A stretch of 64,000 bases of DNA from Ehretia macrophylla (taxonomy: Eukaryota > Streptophyta > Magnoliopsida > Boraginales > Ehretiaceae). Made by a program: the position numbers and the translations under genes. Shown piece after piece: positions 1 to 11,010 of this stretch. The first letter of the stretch is position 1; every line of letters begins with the position of its first letter. Location: assembly GCA_037974665.1 (NCBI GenBank), contig CM075777.1, positions 11,555,001 through 11,619,000 on the forward strand, written 5' to 3'. The notes beneath the pieces were generated by a model. That model saw only the letters and a program-made list of their open reading frames with translations. It was not told the origin of the DNA and searched no databases.

Positions 1-313
1 AAGGCATTACTACATGGCTATTGACCCCAAGGGTATCCTTGGTGGTAGTGGTCAGACTCCTTTGCCAAAAGGTCTTAGGTTCTAGTATAACTACTATCGT
101 TGAGGATTATACTTTTACTTACCTGGTACATGCCTTGAATCAGGCCTCTGTACCGCGGAAGTTTTGGTTCACATTCAATCGTTAGGCTAACGAAGGGACG
201 CCGACATTTCCCATATGATGACAATGAGTGGTGGCTAATCCGGTTTATAATTCGTGGGCTGGTTGAGTGAGAATGTTTCCCCAGGTTAGCAAAAAAAAAA
301 AACAACAACAAAA
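1..313 (+). pseudogene. Unidentified degenerate coding-like stretch with A-rich tail
   Basis: The first 260 bases read like protein, but only in pieces. One frame from base 2 gives a plausible stretch interrupted by TAG at about 95 and TGA at about 110, and the protein-like signal moves to other frames after about 190 (for example RRHFPYDDNEWW). An A-rich tract follows at 290-313. Mixed frames, several stops and a terminal A tract fit a decayed retroposed cDNA. I do not recognise the family; a retroposed host gene and an integrated RNA-virus cDNA are both possible. The feature is cut by the window edge. Confidence 0.25.
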
Positions 314-1645
314 GGCCAATCATTTCATTTTATACAATCCATTTCCAATATGACTCTAGTTTACTGACTAACAAATATAGTTTTGGAATCAAATGGGAAT
401 CACTTTGGCTTTCTTTTCTTCTGGCTACAAAGATGTTTTAGTTCGACAAGTTGTCTCTAATTATCATTCTTGCAAACGTACTACCCAAACAAGCCAAACC
501 AATAGGATGAACAAATCAGTTTTACACCATGAACTTTGAACTACATAGATTACATAGATGGGTTCCACATCCATTTCTTTATTCATGGAGCATACAAAGC
601 ATAATGTACTTTTTTTCAAGTTCATTACATTTCTTGTCCTATTTCGTTCTTTAACTCATTTCATTTATGTCCAATTATTTTAAGGTATCAATCATCACCT
701 AAAGATCAAGTAATGAGAAGTCATATATGTTAGAATTTACAAGATCTAGTATTAGAAAATAGAACACAATAACATATGTTAAACTTGACATTTAAAACAT
801 GCCGAAGGTCCATGCCATAATTTATTGATTTGTTGCAATCATCTCTCGAAGAAGCTTCTTGTCATAATCTTGCAAGAAAAACTTTATAAATAACGTGTTA
901 TGGAAGGCACGCCTAAATTATGTGTTCTCTCTCTCTCTCCAACCCTAACAGTCTAATATATATAGACTATCAGTATTATGGATGAGAGAGACGTCTAATC
1001 TTAGAATTTTATTAAACCACACCACCAAATTGCCTTAATATTTAAACAGACTTTATACTATGCATATCACACCATTAGTAAAAATAATATCCTTGAGATA
1101 AGCCTAGGGCCAACTGAAGCGAATTACCATAATTATATATTGGACTTTACCAATAAATCTCAATCTTTTTTTTTGAAATGACAAAATATCACAATTAGTA
1201 GTAGCTCGTAATTTAGAAATTCTAACAATGAAGGGGCTTTGCAATGACCAAACGCTACGATATTGAAAGGGCAAGAGTAGAAAAATTGATGGGACTGTTG
1301 AATCTGATTGGGTGTTACACTTTTATAGGAGGTTAGTGAAAACTATCAAGAGCTCTTCATGTCTAACAAAGTTTGGAGCAAGGATTAGACGTAGAGAAAA
1401 AATATGCCAGACAAGGTGTCCAATAGTAGAGTGGGATGGTAGATAAGTTCAATAATTTAGATAACAATTGTCCTAGTAGTCCAAACTCAATTTCCTTTAC
1501 TAGATGTGAATAGCGTGAATTTTTTTTTTTCGGAAATAGAGTGGTAAGGTGGGCTACCTACACCTTGTCAGGGAAAGTTAGGCTTTTTTGGGTTACTGTG
1601 ATGTGTCAAACGATTTAAATCGAGTAGACAAAGCGGGTATGACTT
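314..1645. other. AT-rich intergenic DNA, no gene seen
   Basis: No open frame with protein-like composition on either strand. A short CT microsatellite lies at about 930-941. Nothing else recognisable. Confidence 0.6.
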
Positions 1646-2080
1646 GAGCTTCGTTTGTTTGTCGTAAAATAATATATTTATAAAAAATATTTTTTAAAAA
1701 AAATAAAATATTGTATAAAATTTTATTTATTTGTCGTAAAATAATTTATTAAAATAAAATATTTTTTAAAAAAATAAAAATAGTAAAAAATATTTTTTTG
1801 GTGTTTAAATATATAGTGAGTTCTGTAAAATATTTTTTTATCTCAAAAGAAATGAAAATATTTTTCACAATTTTGTATTAGTCGTAATTGTTGAGCAAAA
1901 AATATTTTATAGTTGATTAATTTTTTGGTATTACTAAACACTATAAAATAAAATAAAAAACAGTTATAATTATTGACCAAAAAATATTTTATAATTAATT
2001 AATTTTTTAATATTATCAAATATTATAAAATTTAAAAAATATTTTTAAAAAAAATATTTTACGGTAAACAAACGGAGCCC
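1646..2080. mobile_element. AT-rich MITE with TTCGTTTGTTT-type terminal inverted repeats
   Basis: The left end (GAGCTTCGTTTGTTT) and the right end (reverse complement GGGCTCCGTTTGTTT) are matching inverted termini. The interior is very AT-rich and repeats blocks such as AAAAAATATTTTATA in both orientations. There is no coding capacity. The target duplication is not clear, so the superfamily is uncertain (hAT-like or Harbinger-like). Seen: the inverted ends. Inferred: a miniature transposon. Confidence 0.5.
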
Positions 2081-2311
2081 TGGACTCGCATTATCATTCG
2101 GATTTGAGCTTCAAAATGTTTATGGGTGCCATCATATTTAACGTGTGGTTCTACGTGTTAAAGTGTATTTCACAAATTGTATTTGGGCCGTTAAACGTCC
2201 CAAGATTTTGAAGCCAACCTCCATCATCCGAGTTTGGCTTCCAGGAATCTTTCTGATTTAACTAGACATGTATATGAGAGCGAAAGTCTCCTAACTATGT
2301 TATATATATAA

Positions 2312-3966
2312 GGGCAAATTTCACAAATGGTCCCTATTGTTATCTTTTTATCTCAGTTTAATTTTTTTTGTTTCATTTATCTCAATTTAGTCCCCATTAT
2401 TTATAAAAAAATCTCAATTTGGTCCCTTCCGTCAAATAAGGGTTAAATCTAACAGAAAGTTGGTCACGTGCACTACACGTGACCACGGTTTCAGGGACAA
2501 TTTTAGAATCTAACAATAAAAGTTCAATTTAGTCCTCAATGTTTTGAAAAAAGTTTAATTTGAGTCCTCAATGTTTTAAAAAAATTTCAAATAAGTCCTC
2601 AATGTTTTAAAAATGTTTCAAATAAGTCTTCAATATTTTAAAAATATTTCAAATATGTCCTCAATATTTTAAAAATGTTTCGAATAGGTCCTCAATGTTT
2701 TTAAAATGTTTCAAATAAGTCCTCAATATTTTAAAAATGTTTCAACTAAGTCCTCAATGTTTTGACAAGATTTCAATTAACTCCTTACTGTTCTATAAAA
2801 TTGAAAATAAACCCTTAAGGTACCCCATCTCTTAAACACACAAGGTTTAGGTGGTTAACAAGGAGGAAATAGACTTGTCTTAATAGATGTAGCTCAAAAA
2901 ATTTAGTCGAGTTAGTTTTTAACTAATAAGTGATAGATAACTAAGATAGCGTCCGCGAAACCAAATTCGAATTTGTCAAAACCAAAATTAGGGAAGTCAC
3001 AATACGTAAACAAAGAGGCAGAATAAGGACACAATATACGTTACCAACTACAGACCTTTAGCATTTTTCATTTGAATACCTGTTATGAAAACAATCAAAA
3101 ACATCTCAACAATAGAAAAAAAGATGTTTCTTCATCCTTAATCCAAAAAAAACATAACAATAATATTATCAAAGCATCAGTCATAAAAGCCTGTCATAAT
3201 CTCATAACCTGTCATAAAAAAAAGTCATTAAATATGGTTAAAGTCATTACATTTAACTATCATAGTCCCATCCATATACAAAAATCATCTTTACATATCC
3301 TGTCATAATCTCATCCATCTACAAAAATATCCATCAGTCATGTCATAACCTATTTGTAACCTATCCACAAAAACCATTAGGTTGACTAACTTTGTTCATA
3401 GCATGTTCATTCATCAATATGAACAAAGTTATAAAAAATATCCATCAGTCCTGTCATAACCTATTTTTAACCCATCCACAAAAACCACTGGGTTGACTAA
3501 CTTTGTTCATACCATGTTCATTCATCAATATGAACAAAGTAAGGACTTAATTAAAAAAAATTTAAAATATTGAGGACTTATTTGACACATTTATAAAACA
3601 TTGAAGACTTATTTAAAATATTTTATTGAGGACCTATTTGAAATATTTTTAAAACATTGATGACTTATTTGAAATATTTTTAAAATATTGAGGACTTATT
3701 TGAAATTTTTTTAAAACATTGAGGACTCAAATAAAACCTTTTCAAAACATTGAGGACTAAATTAAACTTTTATTGTTATATTCTAAAATTGCCCCTAAAA
3801 CCGTGGTCACGTGACCAACTTTCTGTTAAATTTAACCCTTATTTGACGGAAGGGACCAAATTGAGATTTTTTTACAAATAATAAGAACTAAATTGAGACA
3901 AATGGAATAATAGGGACTAAACTGAGACAAAAAAGTAACAATAGGGACTATTTGTGAAATTTGCCC
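2312..3966. mobile_element. MULE-type element with ~450-bp TIRs, inserted in the CYP79 promoter
   Basis: Starts GGGCAAATTTCACAAATGGT and ends with its inverted counterpart. The inverted match runs about 450 bp at each end (2312-2780 against 3520-3966). Both sides carry the perfect 9-bp duplication TATATATAA (2303-2311 and 3967-3975); 9 bp is the hallmark of Mutator-like elements. Each TIR contains a degenerate minisatellite built on AAGTCCTCAATGTTTT. The middle holds a 111-bp unit present twice (3327-3437 and 3438-3541). No transposase is present, so it is non-autonomous. Its right end lies 81 bp upstream of the CYP79 start codon. Small ORFs inside are by-products of the repeats. Confidence 0.88.
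3805..3816. promoter_or_regulatory. Palindromic G-box (GGTCACGTGACC) in the MULE terminal repeat
   Basis: A perfect 12-bp palindrome with a CACGTG core, about 150 bp upstream of the proposed TATA box. The left TIR of the same element has two CACGTG cores (2465-2470 and 2476-2481). CACGTG binds bHLH and bZIP factors in plants; use by the CYP79 gene is inference. Confidence 0.4.
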
Positions 3967-3975
3967 TATATATAA
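3967..3975 (+). promoter_or_regulatory. Probable TATA box of the CYP79 gene, also the MULE target duplication
   Basis: TATATATAA lies 73 bp upstream of the ATG at 4048. It would place transcription start near 3997-4005 and leave a 5' leader of about 45-50 nt. The identical 9-mer at 2303-2311 is the other half of the target duplication, so the transposon landed inside the TATA element and copied it. Confidence 0.55.
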
Positions 3976-3991
3976 TGGTGATCGATCAAGC

Positions 3992-4048
3992 ATGGATAGC
4001 AAGCATCAACATAACAAATCTTATCTTCCATTCCAATTTTCGGCTTGA
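3992..4048 (+). other. Upstream ORF ending in TGATG overlap with the CYP79 start
   Basis: ATG at 3992 opens an 18-residue frame (MDSKHQHNKSYLPFQFSA) whose TGA at 4046-4048 shares its A with the main ATG. It matters only if transcription starts upstream of 3992, which the TATA position makes borderline. Confidence 0.3.
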
Positions 4049-6443
4049 TGTTGTCGCCGATTAATTCAATGTTGTATGCTATTCTGCTTGCTTTTCTTTT
4101 TATTGTTATCACCTATAAGTGGAACATCCACAAAAGAAACAAGCAACCACCACTTCCTCCAGGTCCATCTCCGTGGCCAATTATTGGAAACCTTCCAGAA
4201 CTAAGAAAAAACAGGCCAGCATACAAATGGATCGATGGCGTAATGAAACAACTCTCAACTGACATTGCCTGCATACGTTTAGGCAATGTTCACGTTGTAT
4301 CAGTCTCTTCTGCAGAGCTAGCCCGCGAATTTTTGCACAAGCACGACGCCATTTTCGCTTCAAGGCCTCGTTCCATGACGTTCGAATATGCCACATACGG
4401 GTACTTGAGCATGGGACTTACTCCATTTGAACAACAATGGAAGAAAATGAGAAAGATGTTCTCTCGTGAATTGGTGAGTCCATCAAGACTTCGATGGTTA
4501 CTTGAGAAACGAAATGAAGAAGCAGATAACCTTGTTAGCTTCATTTACAATCAGTGCAAGGATTCGAACAATGGCGGAGTTGTTGAGGTAAGGTTAGCAT
4601 GTCCCCATTATAGTGTAAATGTTGTTAGGAAAATGACTTTCAACAGAAGATATTTTGGGGAAATTCGAAAGGATGGCGGTCCAGGAGAAGCTGAAAAAGA
4701 GCATCTTAAGGCACTTTTCACTTTGTTAGAGCATATGAACGCGTTTTGTACTTCTGATTTTCTTCCATGGTTGAGAGTGCTAGACGTTGATGGCCATGAG
4801 AAGATTGTGAAAAATGCTATGAGAATTCTGAACAAGTATCATGATCCAATTATAAATGATAGAATGAAACACTGGAAAGAAGGAAAAAGAAAGGAGCCCC
4901 AAGACCTGCTTGACGTTCTGATTTTGCTCGAGGATGAAAGTGGTGAACCTTTCCTAACGCTGGACGAGATCAAGGCCCAGTGCACTGTAAGTGTTAAACC
5001 TGTGAGAAACGCTAAAGTCACTCCCCTTTTCATTACCCATTTATTTCCTTCCATATGAATGTTTTTTTTTTTTTTAATAGGCATATAAAAATAAGAGATA
5101 TAAATAAATTTTTTTTTTGTTATTTTAATATGTCAACTAAACAACTAAAAAATAGTTAATAAAAATATGGTGACATCTAGTAATATTCTAAACGGTTCCA
5201 ATGCTTCAAATGAACCACTATTCTTTTTTTTGTTTTTTAAGTATTAAACTTGTATGAGAAATACTAGAGGTCACCCTCTTTTTCATTACCCATGTATGTG
5301 AATGTTTAATTAGCATATTAAAATAAGAGAGATAAATAAATTTTTTTTGTTATTTTAACATGCCAACTAAACAAATACGTAGAAGATGATAAATAAATGA
5401 TGAAAATAGAGTGATATCTAACAATATTCTAAGCGGTTCCAATGCTTGTATTGAACCTCTATTTTTTTTGTTTTTCTTTTCCCAAACGATTTACATTACT
5501 TTGAGTTTGTCTCAAACCAGCCATTTCGTGCATAATTATCCTTAACATGGCGTCATAGAACCAATTCATATTCTTGTTTTTTAGCTTATACAACATCTGG
5601 TTTTTCCTTAACTTCTTCGTTATAGAGACCATGATGGAAAATGAGATCATACATATTGCATTTTGCATTAGAATTTCTATGTAAAATATATAAAATATAT
5701 AATATATCCTCTTTTCTTGAATCTTAATTTTATTTTATTTTTACTATTTTCTTTCCCACAATAAGCGACTGATCCGAATGCTAATAACATGACAGGAGCT
5801 TTTCTTCCCATCTGATAATCCAGCAAATGCAGCGGAATGGATTATCGCGGAAATGATCAACCAACCAGATATACTCCACAAGGCAACAAAGGAAATAGAT
5901 AGGGTGGTTGGTAAAGAAAGGTTGGTTCAAGAATCTGATATTCCACAACTGAACTACTTGAAGGCTTGTGTAAGGGAAGCTTTTAGGCTCCACCCTGCGT
6001 CACCTTTCAACCTCCCTCATGTCGCAATATCAGATGCCACTATTGCTGGTTACTTTATACCTAAAGGCAGCTACATTCTCTTGTACCGTGTTGGACTTGG
6101 GCGACACCCCAAAGTGTGGGACGAGCCAACAAAGTTCAAACCTGAACGTCATTTCAATGACAATATTTCAAGTAAGATAGAAATTAGTGAGCCAGATTTG
6201 AAATTCGTAACGTTTGGTACAGGCAAGCGTGGATGTCCAGGAATGTCCCTCGGCACTGCGATGACTATGATGGCATTAGGAAGGCTTCTTCAAGGATTTG
6301 CATGGAGTGCACCGCCAACTGAGAAGAAAATCGACCTCTCTGAGTCTTCTCATGGACTCACCAAGGCTAGAGCATTACATGCACAAGCAAAGCCGCGTCT
6401 GCCTATGACCACATACCCTGTTGGCACTCATGCTGCAATATAG
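4048..6443 (+). CDS. CYP79: CYP79-family cytochrome P450 (amino acid N-monooxygenase), two exons
   Basis: Exons 4048-4986 and 5796-6443 (donor GTAAGT, acceptor ACAG, phase 0) give 528 residues, normal for the family. CYP79 enzymes on the ER membrane convert an amino acid to its aldoxime, the entry step to cyanogenic glucosides and volatile defence aldoximes. Seen: an N-terminal hydrophobic anchor (about residues 5-22), hinge [15 protein letters not shown], ExxR as EAFR (374-377), PERH (429-432) and haem loop [10 protein letters not shown] with Cys460. [12 protein letters not shown] and the [10 protein letters not shown]-helix, which replaces the usual AGxDT, are CYP79-specific. The sequence looks closest to the CYP79D group (Val/Ile or Phe substrates), but substrate cannot be read. 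Odd point: the I-helix start ELFFPSDNP is one residue shorter than the family's ELMxATVDNP. The codon before the ATG is TTG, so 4048 is the first ATG in frame. Confidence 0.9.
5017..5468 (+). repeat. Duplicated ~215-bp block inside the CYP79 intron
   Basis: Within the 809-bp intron (4987-5795), the block at about 5017-5230 recurs at about 5267-5468. Shared landmarks are TTTTTCATTACCCAT at the start and ATTCTAA, GGTTCCAATGCTT near the end. A more diverged relative of the same AT-rich motif is visible near 63520-63660, so the unit is probably a small dispersed repeat that duplicated locally. Confidence 0.65.
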
Positions 6444-7795
6444 AAGAATTAAGTTTTCTATTTTAAGAAGCAACCCATATAAAGAATTAGATTTGTAGCT
6501 TTACTTGTTGGAGAAATCTACTAACCGTCAGTGGCAATTCTGCCATTCATAATGGGACAGTCAACGTAACAAGATTTGGACATGTGGATATGTCAAGTTG
6601 CGGGGATGAGCAATAGAAATATATAAAATATCAAATATATTCTCTTATATAAGAAGAAATGTCTAATATACCATCATATTTATTTTATAAAATAATATTC
6701 ACTAAAAACAAAATATAGTGTAAATGACCAAAAAGAACTGCTGGCAAAAGACCATATCGGGCTCAAGCATAAAGACAAGAGAAACACAAAGTATGAAAAT
6801 GGACATATAACATTTGGGTCTGGGCTTGATAGTTATTCAAATTAATGGGTTTGTTTAGGCTTTGGGTTGGTTGGTTCATTACAAACTTATTAAAATTGCT
6901 CATAAAAAGAAATGTCCATCAAATCTATTATAGACTTATCACCACATGTATACTATGTTATAAAGGGCAAATAAAATAACAATATTAACATACCCAATAA
7001 CAGAGCATAAAAAGATAAATAAAACGAGGAAAATATAGCAAATTATAAAATTAAAACAAAAAAACATAGCAAAATAAGATGAATAAAAAGAAAGAATCTT
7101 AGCAAAATAAGAAAAGTAAATCAAAAATTGCATATTTAAAAATGTATCACCGTCGACGAGGATCTGAAATATGTTGCCGAAGAAGTTGACTAACTGTAAA
7201 GAAGAAGCTACGTCTTCGTCAGAGAAAAACCGCCGTCGGAGCAAAGTTAAGTTGGAAGGGAATGACCAGTGGCCAAAGAGCAAAAATGACAACAATGTAT
7301 TGGATAAATTTTGAATTAAGGTTATAATAGTGATTTTATGCATATAATTGATGTTAATGATAAGGGTATAATAGTCATTCTAAACACAAAGATGTGAAAA
7401 TTGATCCACAATACATATAATTTTTTGGTTTGTCATGTGGGCCCCGCGTCTAATTGGAGGATATCTTGGTCATTATAGCAGATAAGAAGCCCTTTTTTTT
7501 TTAAATTAAAGATATCATCAACGACTTAGAATCTTAATCACTAACCAACGAACCACATTCATTAAGCATTCCTGCAAAATGATGGACCAAAGCCTGACTC
7601 TTGTTATATCTTTTGTGGGCATAATAAAGCTCCTAATATGGCAGCAAAGGGAAAAGGAGTTATGCTGCTCATGGAAAATTATTGAGGAAACTGTTTCTTT
7701 TTCCTATGATCTACTCTATCTTTGTCTCATTCCATACATATAACTGTTATATTTTGAATGGAAAATTGATGACAAGGCAAGGATGAAAATAAAAA
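6444..7795. other. CYP79 3' flank and intergenic DNA
   Basis: The 3' UTR of CYP79 must lie in the first few hundred bases, but no convincing poly(A) signal stands out. A 134-codon hydrophobic frame on the minus strand (6939-7343) has AT-driven composition and no family resemblance, so I do not call it. Confidence 0.5.
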
Positions 7796-8379
7796 GGATG
7801 AAGTGCACAGGATTCTCTGTATTTTTGTAAAGTTGTATAATATTTTTTTTTATTTTAAAAGTGTATAGTACCCCTTTGTGGTTTTTAAAACTAAGTACAA
7901 TAGCCCCTTATGGTTTTAAAAGTGCACGGTACCCCCCTGTGGGTTTTGAAACTAAGCACAACATCCCCCTTCGTCAAAAAATCCGTATATTTTAACAGAA
8001 AGCATGATGCACGTGCGTCAGATACGCTTTTTTGCTTAAATTATTAATTGTTTGTATAAAAATAACCATTTTTTCCAACCCTAAAGAAAAAAAAATGTGT
8101 CATATAAGGGTATTTTTGTCTATATAATTAATAATTTAGGCGAAAAAACCTTGAATAATCACATTTGATGGTATTTTTGTTAAAACAAATGGATTTTTGA
8201 TAGAGGGGGGCTATTGTGCTTACTTTCATAAATTACAAGGGGATATCATGCATTTTTAAAATCACAGAGGGCTATCGTACTTCATTTCAAAAACACAAGG
8301 GAGTATTGTGTACTTTTAAAATCACAGGGGAGTATTGTGCAACTTTACAAAAATATAGGGGGTCCTACACACTTCACCC
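7796..8379. mobile_element. MULE-type MITE with perfect 9-bp TSD
   Basis: Left end GGATGAAGTGCACAGGATTC and right end (reverse complement GGGTGAAGTGTGTAGGACCC) begin inverted repeats of roughly 200 bp, made of units of the type TTTAAAAGTGCACGGTACCC. Perfect 9-bp duplications AAATAAAAA flank it (7787-7795 and 8380-8388). No transposase. A short plus-strand frame at 8216-8440 is a by-product of the repeat units. Confidence 0.85.
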
Positions 8380-10822
8380 AAATAAAAAATGGGAAATATG
8401 TCTTATGAGATTCTTTTTTCCCAACAGTTTTAAAGTTTAACAGAAAACAATTGCAATGGAGAATTTATCATGGTACCATATGCAATGGTTAAAGCATTTG
8501 CGACATTTTTATTTTTTTTCCTTTTTATAAAAGTTTAAAGTGTTGTAATAGATAAAAAAAAAAAAAAAAATGTGTTTGCTGATATATTTGTTAATTACAA
8601 GGGTGAAAAGGAAATTGAAAATATTGTGAAGGATTTGGAAAAAAAAAAAATTTAAAAGGCAAAGAATTTAATGATGGAAACAAACCTTCAGTTGGTTGGA
8701 AAGCAGCGATGGTGGATGTATTACTACTCTATGTCATATTAGGATTAATTAGCAATGTAGATGTATATACTATATGGATTTGAAATAATGTTTGATGGAA
8801 AAATTAATTAAAAGAGTATATATAATTTGCATCTTGGATAAAAACGCATTTAACGGAATTGTCATATTATTGCAAATTAGAATCCAAATAAAAATAATAA
8901 TAAAACTACAAATAACAAACTAACAAAAGAGACTTGCTTGTTCTTGATTAAATATTTTGCAAAGTAATAGAATACCAAAATATACCAATAAGAACGAGGC
9001 ATGAATTTGATTCAGTGATCGTAAGACTTTTATCACCCTATTACAGTGCTTACGATTTTTGGCTCAAGTCTCTCATGATACAACCATCTTCATCTTGTAA
9101 TTATAGCATTTCAAATCACAAGACTTGGTGAATCCAATAAAATAGAACTCTCTCTATTATGTAGACTCTATATGCATGCATGCTTTTGAAAACTCTTATT
9201 TCTCATGCCAAATAACCCGGGTAAAATAGGAAAAACATGTAACGGATTTCTAATCACAATAATGACCACTTAGTTTTGGGATTAGTTTTGAATAATGACA
9301 TTAATTGCTGAAAATAAAATAGATATAACTGATAACACATTTATTTCTTTTACTTGTTCCTAGAATAAATCATGAATAAATTCTGAATATATTTATTTCA
9401 AATTTGAGCAAAAAATCACAAAATAACTTTTATACCCCCAAAGGATCTTCTTCTTAATTTTCAAATTGGTCAATAATATTCACTTGGATTTGTAAGTTGA
9501 TCCACAAAAAAAAGGCATGCATTTGGCCTTGGTCATTTTTCATCACGTTTTTTAATATATAAAAAGATAACTTTCATGAACACTTATTGCCAGCACTAGA
9601 TACACTTTACGTTCCGCAAAGGTAAGACCCTTTATTGAATAAGAACAAGAGGTTCGTGCATATAGAGATAATGCATAATTTCTAGAGATTTCTCCACCAA
9701 CATGGTGGAATCATCTTTATGAGAAATGCTTATAGCCTTTAAGCGCTAATGCTATTGTAGCAGCTCCTTAGCCCCCATTAACTTCTTTCAGTCCTAAATC
9801 ATTTAATCATTTCTGAATCAGTTATTCAGGGACCAAAACGAAAAAATAAAGTAATTTTTTCTTAAGCATCTGTTTGCCTCAGGCAATAGCAATTCTTGAT
9901 CAAACTAAACATTCGTTCAGAGTCGCTACGAGAGAATAGTTACCGATTTTCTTGCTTCGTCTTCTCGGTCTCGAAGAATGCTCGACTCAAACTATTAAAT
10001 TGACAAAAATATCTTTGAAAGTGAAATATATATTGTTGGTCACATAGCCTAAGGGCTACCACAGGAAGTCAGATTCGCCTGTGACCTTAAGAAATACAAA
10101 TTGTTACCCGGAATTCGTAGCAAGGACTTTACTTTGCCTGCTATTCTTTCCTAAATCCATTTCACCAGAGAGATGGGGTGGGGTGATGAAAGAAGCATTG
10201 AGCAGTGAGAAGTGAAGGGAGGGTGTTAACACACTTCAAAGAGTATCTGACTTAAGAATTTTATTTAGATATAATTGATTCCCAACGGCTAGATAGTGAA
10301 CGGCATGTATATTAGTTTGGAAGATCATTGTACAAAATTAGAGGATAAAAGGGGTGGGGCATTACAAATCCAATCTAAAACTGAGCTGAAGCAATGTGCT
10401 GCACATGTTCATCCGTTTGGGCTGATCCAAGAAATGATCATCAACAGCAATTGTGTGTACTAGATACTTATGATCTTGCTAAGCCTGACCTGTGGCTATG
10501 CTTGATTGTTAGCAGCTGTCAAAAACCATGCTTAGTCCATGTTATGCTCCAAGATTGTGCTGTGCAGTCGAAAGCTTCTGTACCTGATCAAGAGATTGAG
10601 CAGGGAGCTAAGCCTCAGACTAATCAGCTACACTATGCAGGAGGATAGAAAGGCTGACCACTAGGCTGAACAGAGCCAGTAGAACCTTGACTTGGAACTT
10701 CAAGTGCAATGTTGCACCAGAGTGAGAGTTTGTTATCGGGCCAAATGGCGATCATCTACAGTAAATCTTTAGGCTGCATGAAGCAAAGGAAAAGGGGGGA
10801 GCTCTACAGAGGACAGCATAAA
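8380..10822. other. AT-rich intergenic DNA
   Basis: Scattered A and T runs and a small inverted ATGCATGCATGC patch near 9175. I found no gene or well-bounded transposon. An 84-codon plus-strand frame at 10394-10648 is not protein-like beyond its length; it lies antisense to the tail of the possible exon described next. Confidence 0.5.
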
Positions 10823-11010
10823 CTACAAACCAGGCAAAGGCTTAGAATGAATCTGAGGGTGAGGCGGTATCGGACCTTGAGGCTGCAGCTGATTAGGAGC
10901 AGTGTGCAATTCTGAATTTTGAAACGAGTATGATGTTATGCTTGAACTTGAGGATGAGGCCTTGGGTAAAGCCCGGGCCTGCAGCTGACCATCAATGTCA
11001 TCTCGCAAAC
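10823..11010 (-). pseudogene. Possible 3' exon fragment of a Ser/Gln/Pro-rich protein
   Basis: On the minus strand a TTTCAG acceptor-like site is followed by a frame beginning GLRDDIDGQLQAR. It then runs through a serine stretch and a Gln/Pro-rich tail and stops at 10823. Below it, on the same strand, another frame reads QGSTGSVQPSGQPFYPP, so coding-like composition continues across stops. This resembles the low-complexity C-terminus of a plant nuclear protein, but I do not recognise which one. No upstream exons are visible. Confidence 0.3.

Noticed and set aside
4045..4047. TTG at 4045 as the CYP79 start
   Set aside because: A canonical ATG follows immediately at 4048; plants rarely start at TTG.
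6939..7343. 134-codon hydrophobic frame on the minus strand
   Set aside because: Composition follows from AT-rich DNA (Phe, Ile, Leu, Tyr); no start context, motif or family resemblance.
10394..10915. Two plus-strand frames of 84 and 68 codons
   Set aside because: The more protein-like reading of this interval is on the minus strand (10823-11010); the plus frames have no recognisable features.
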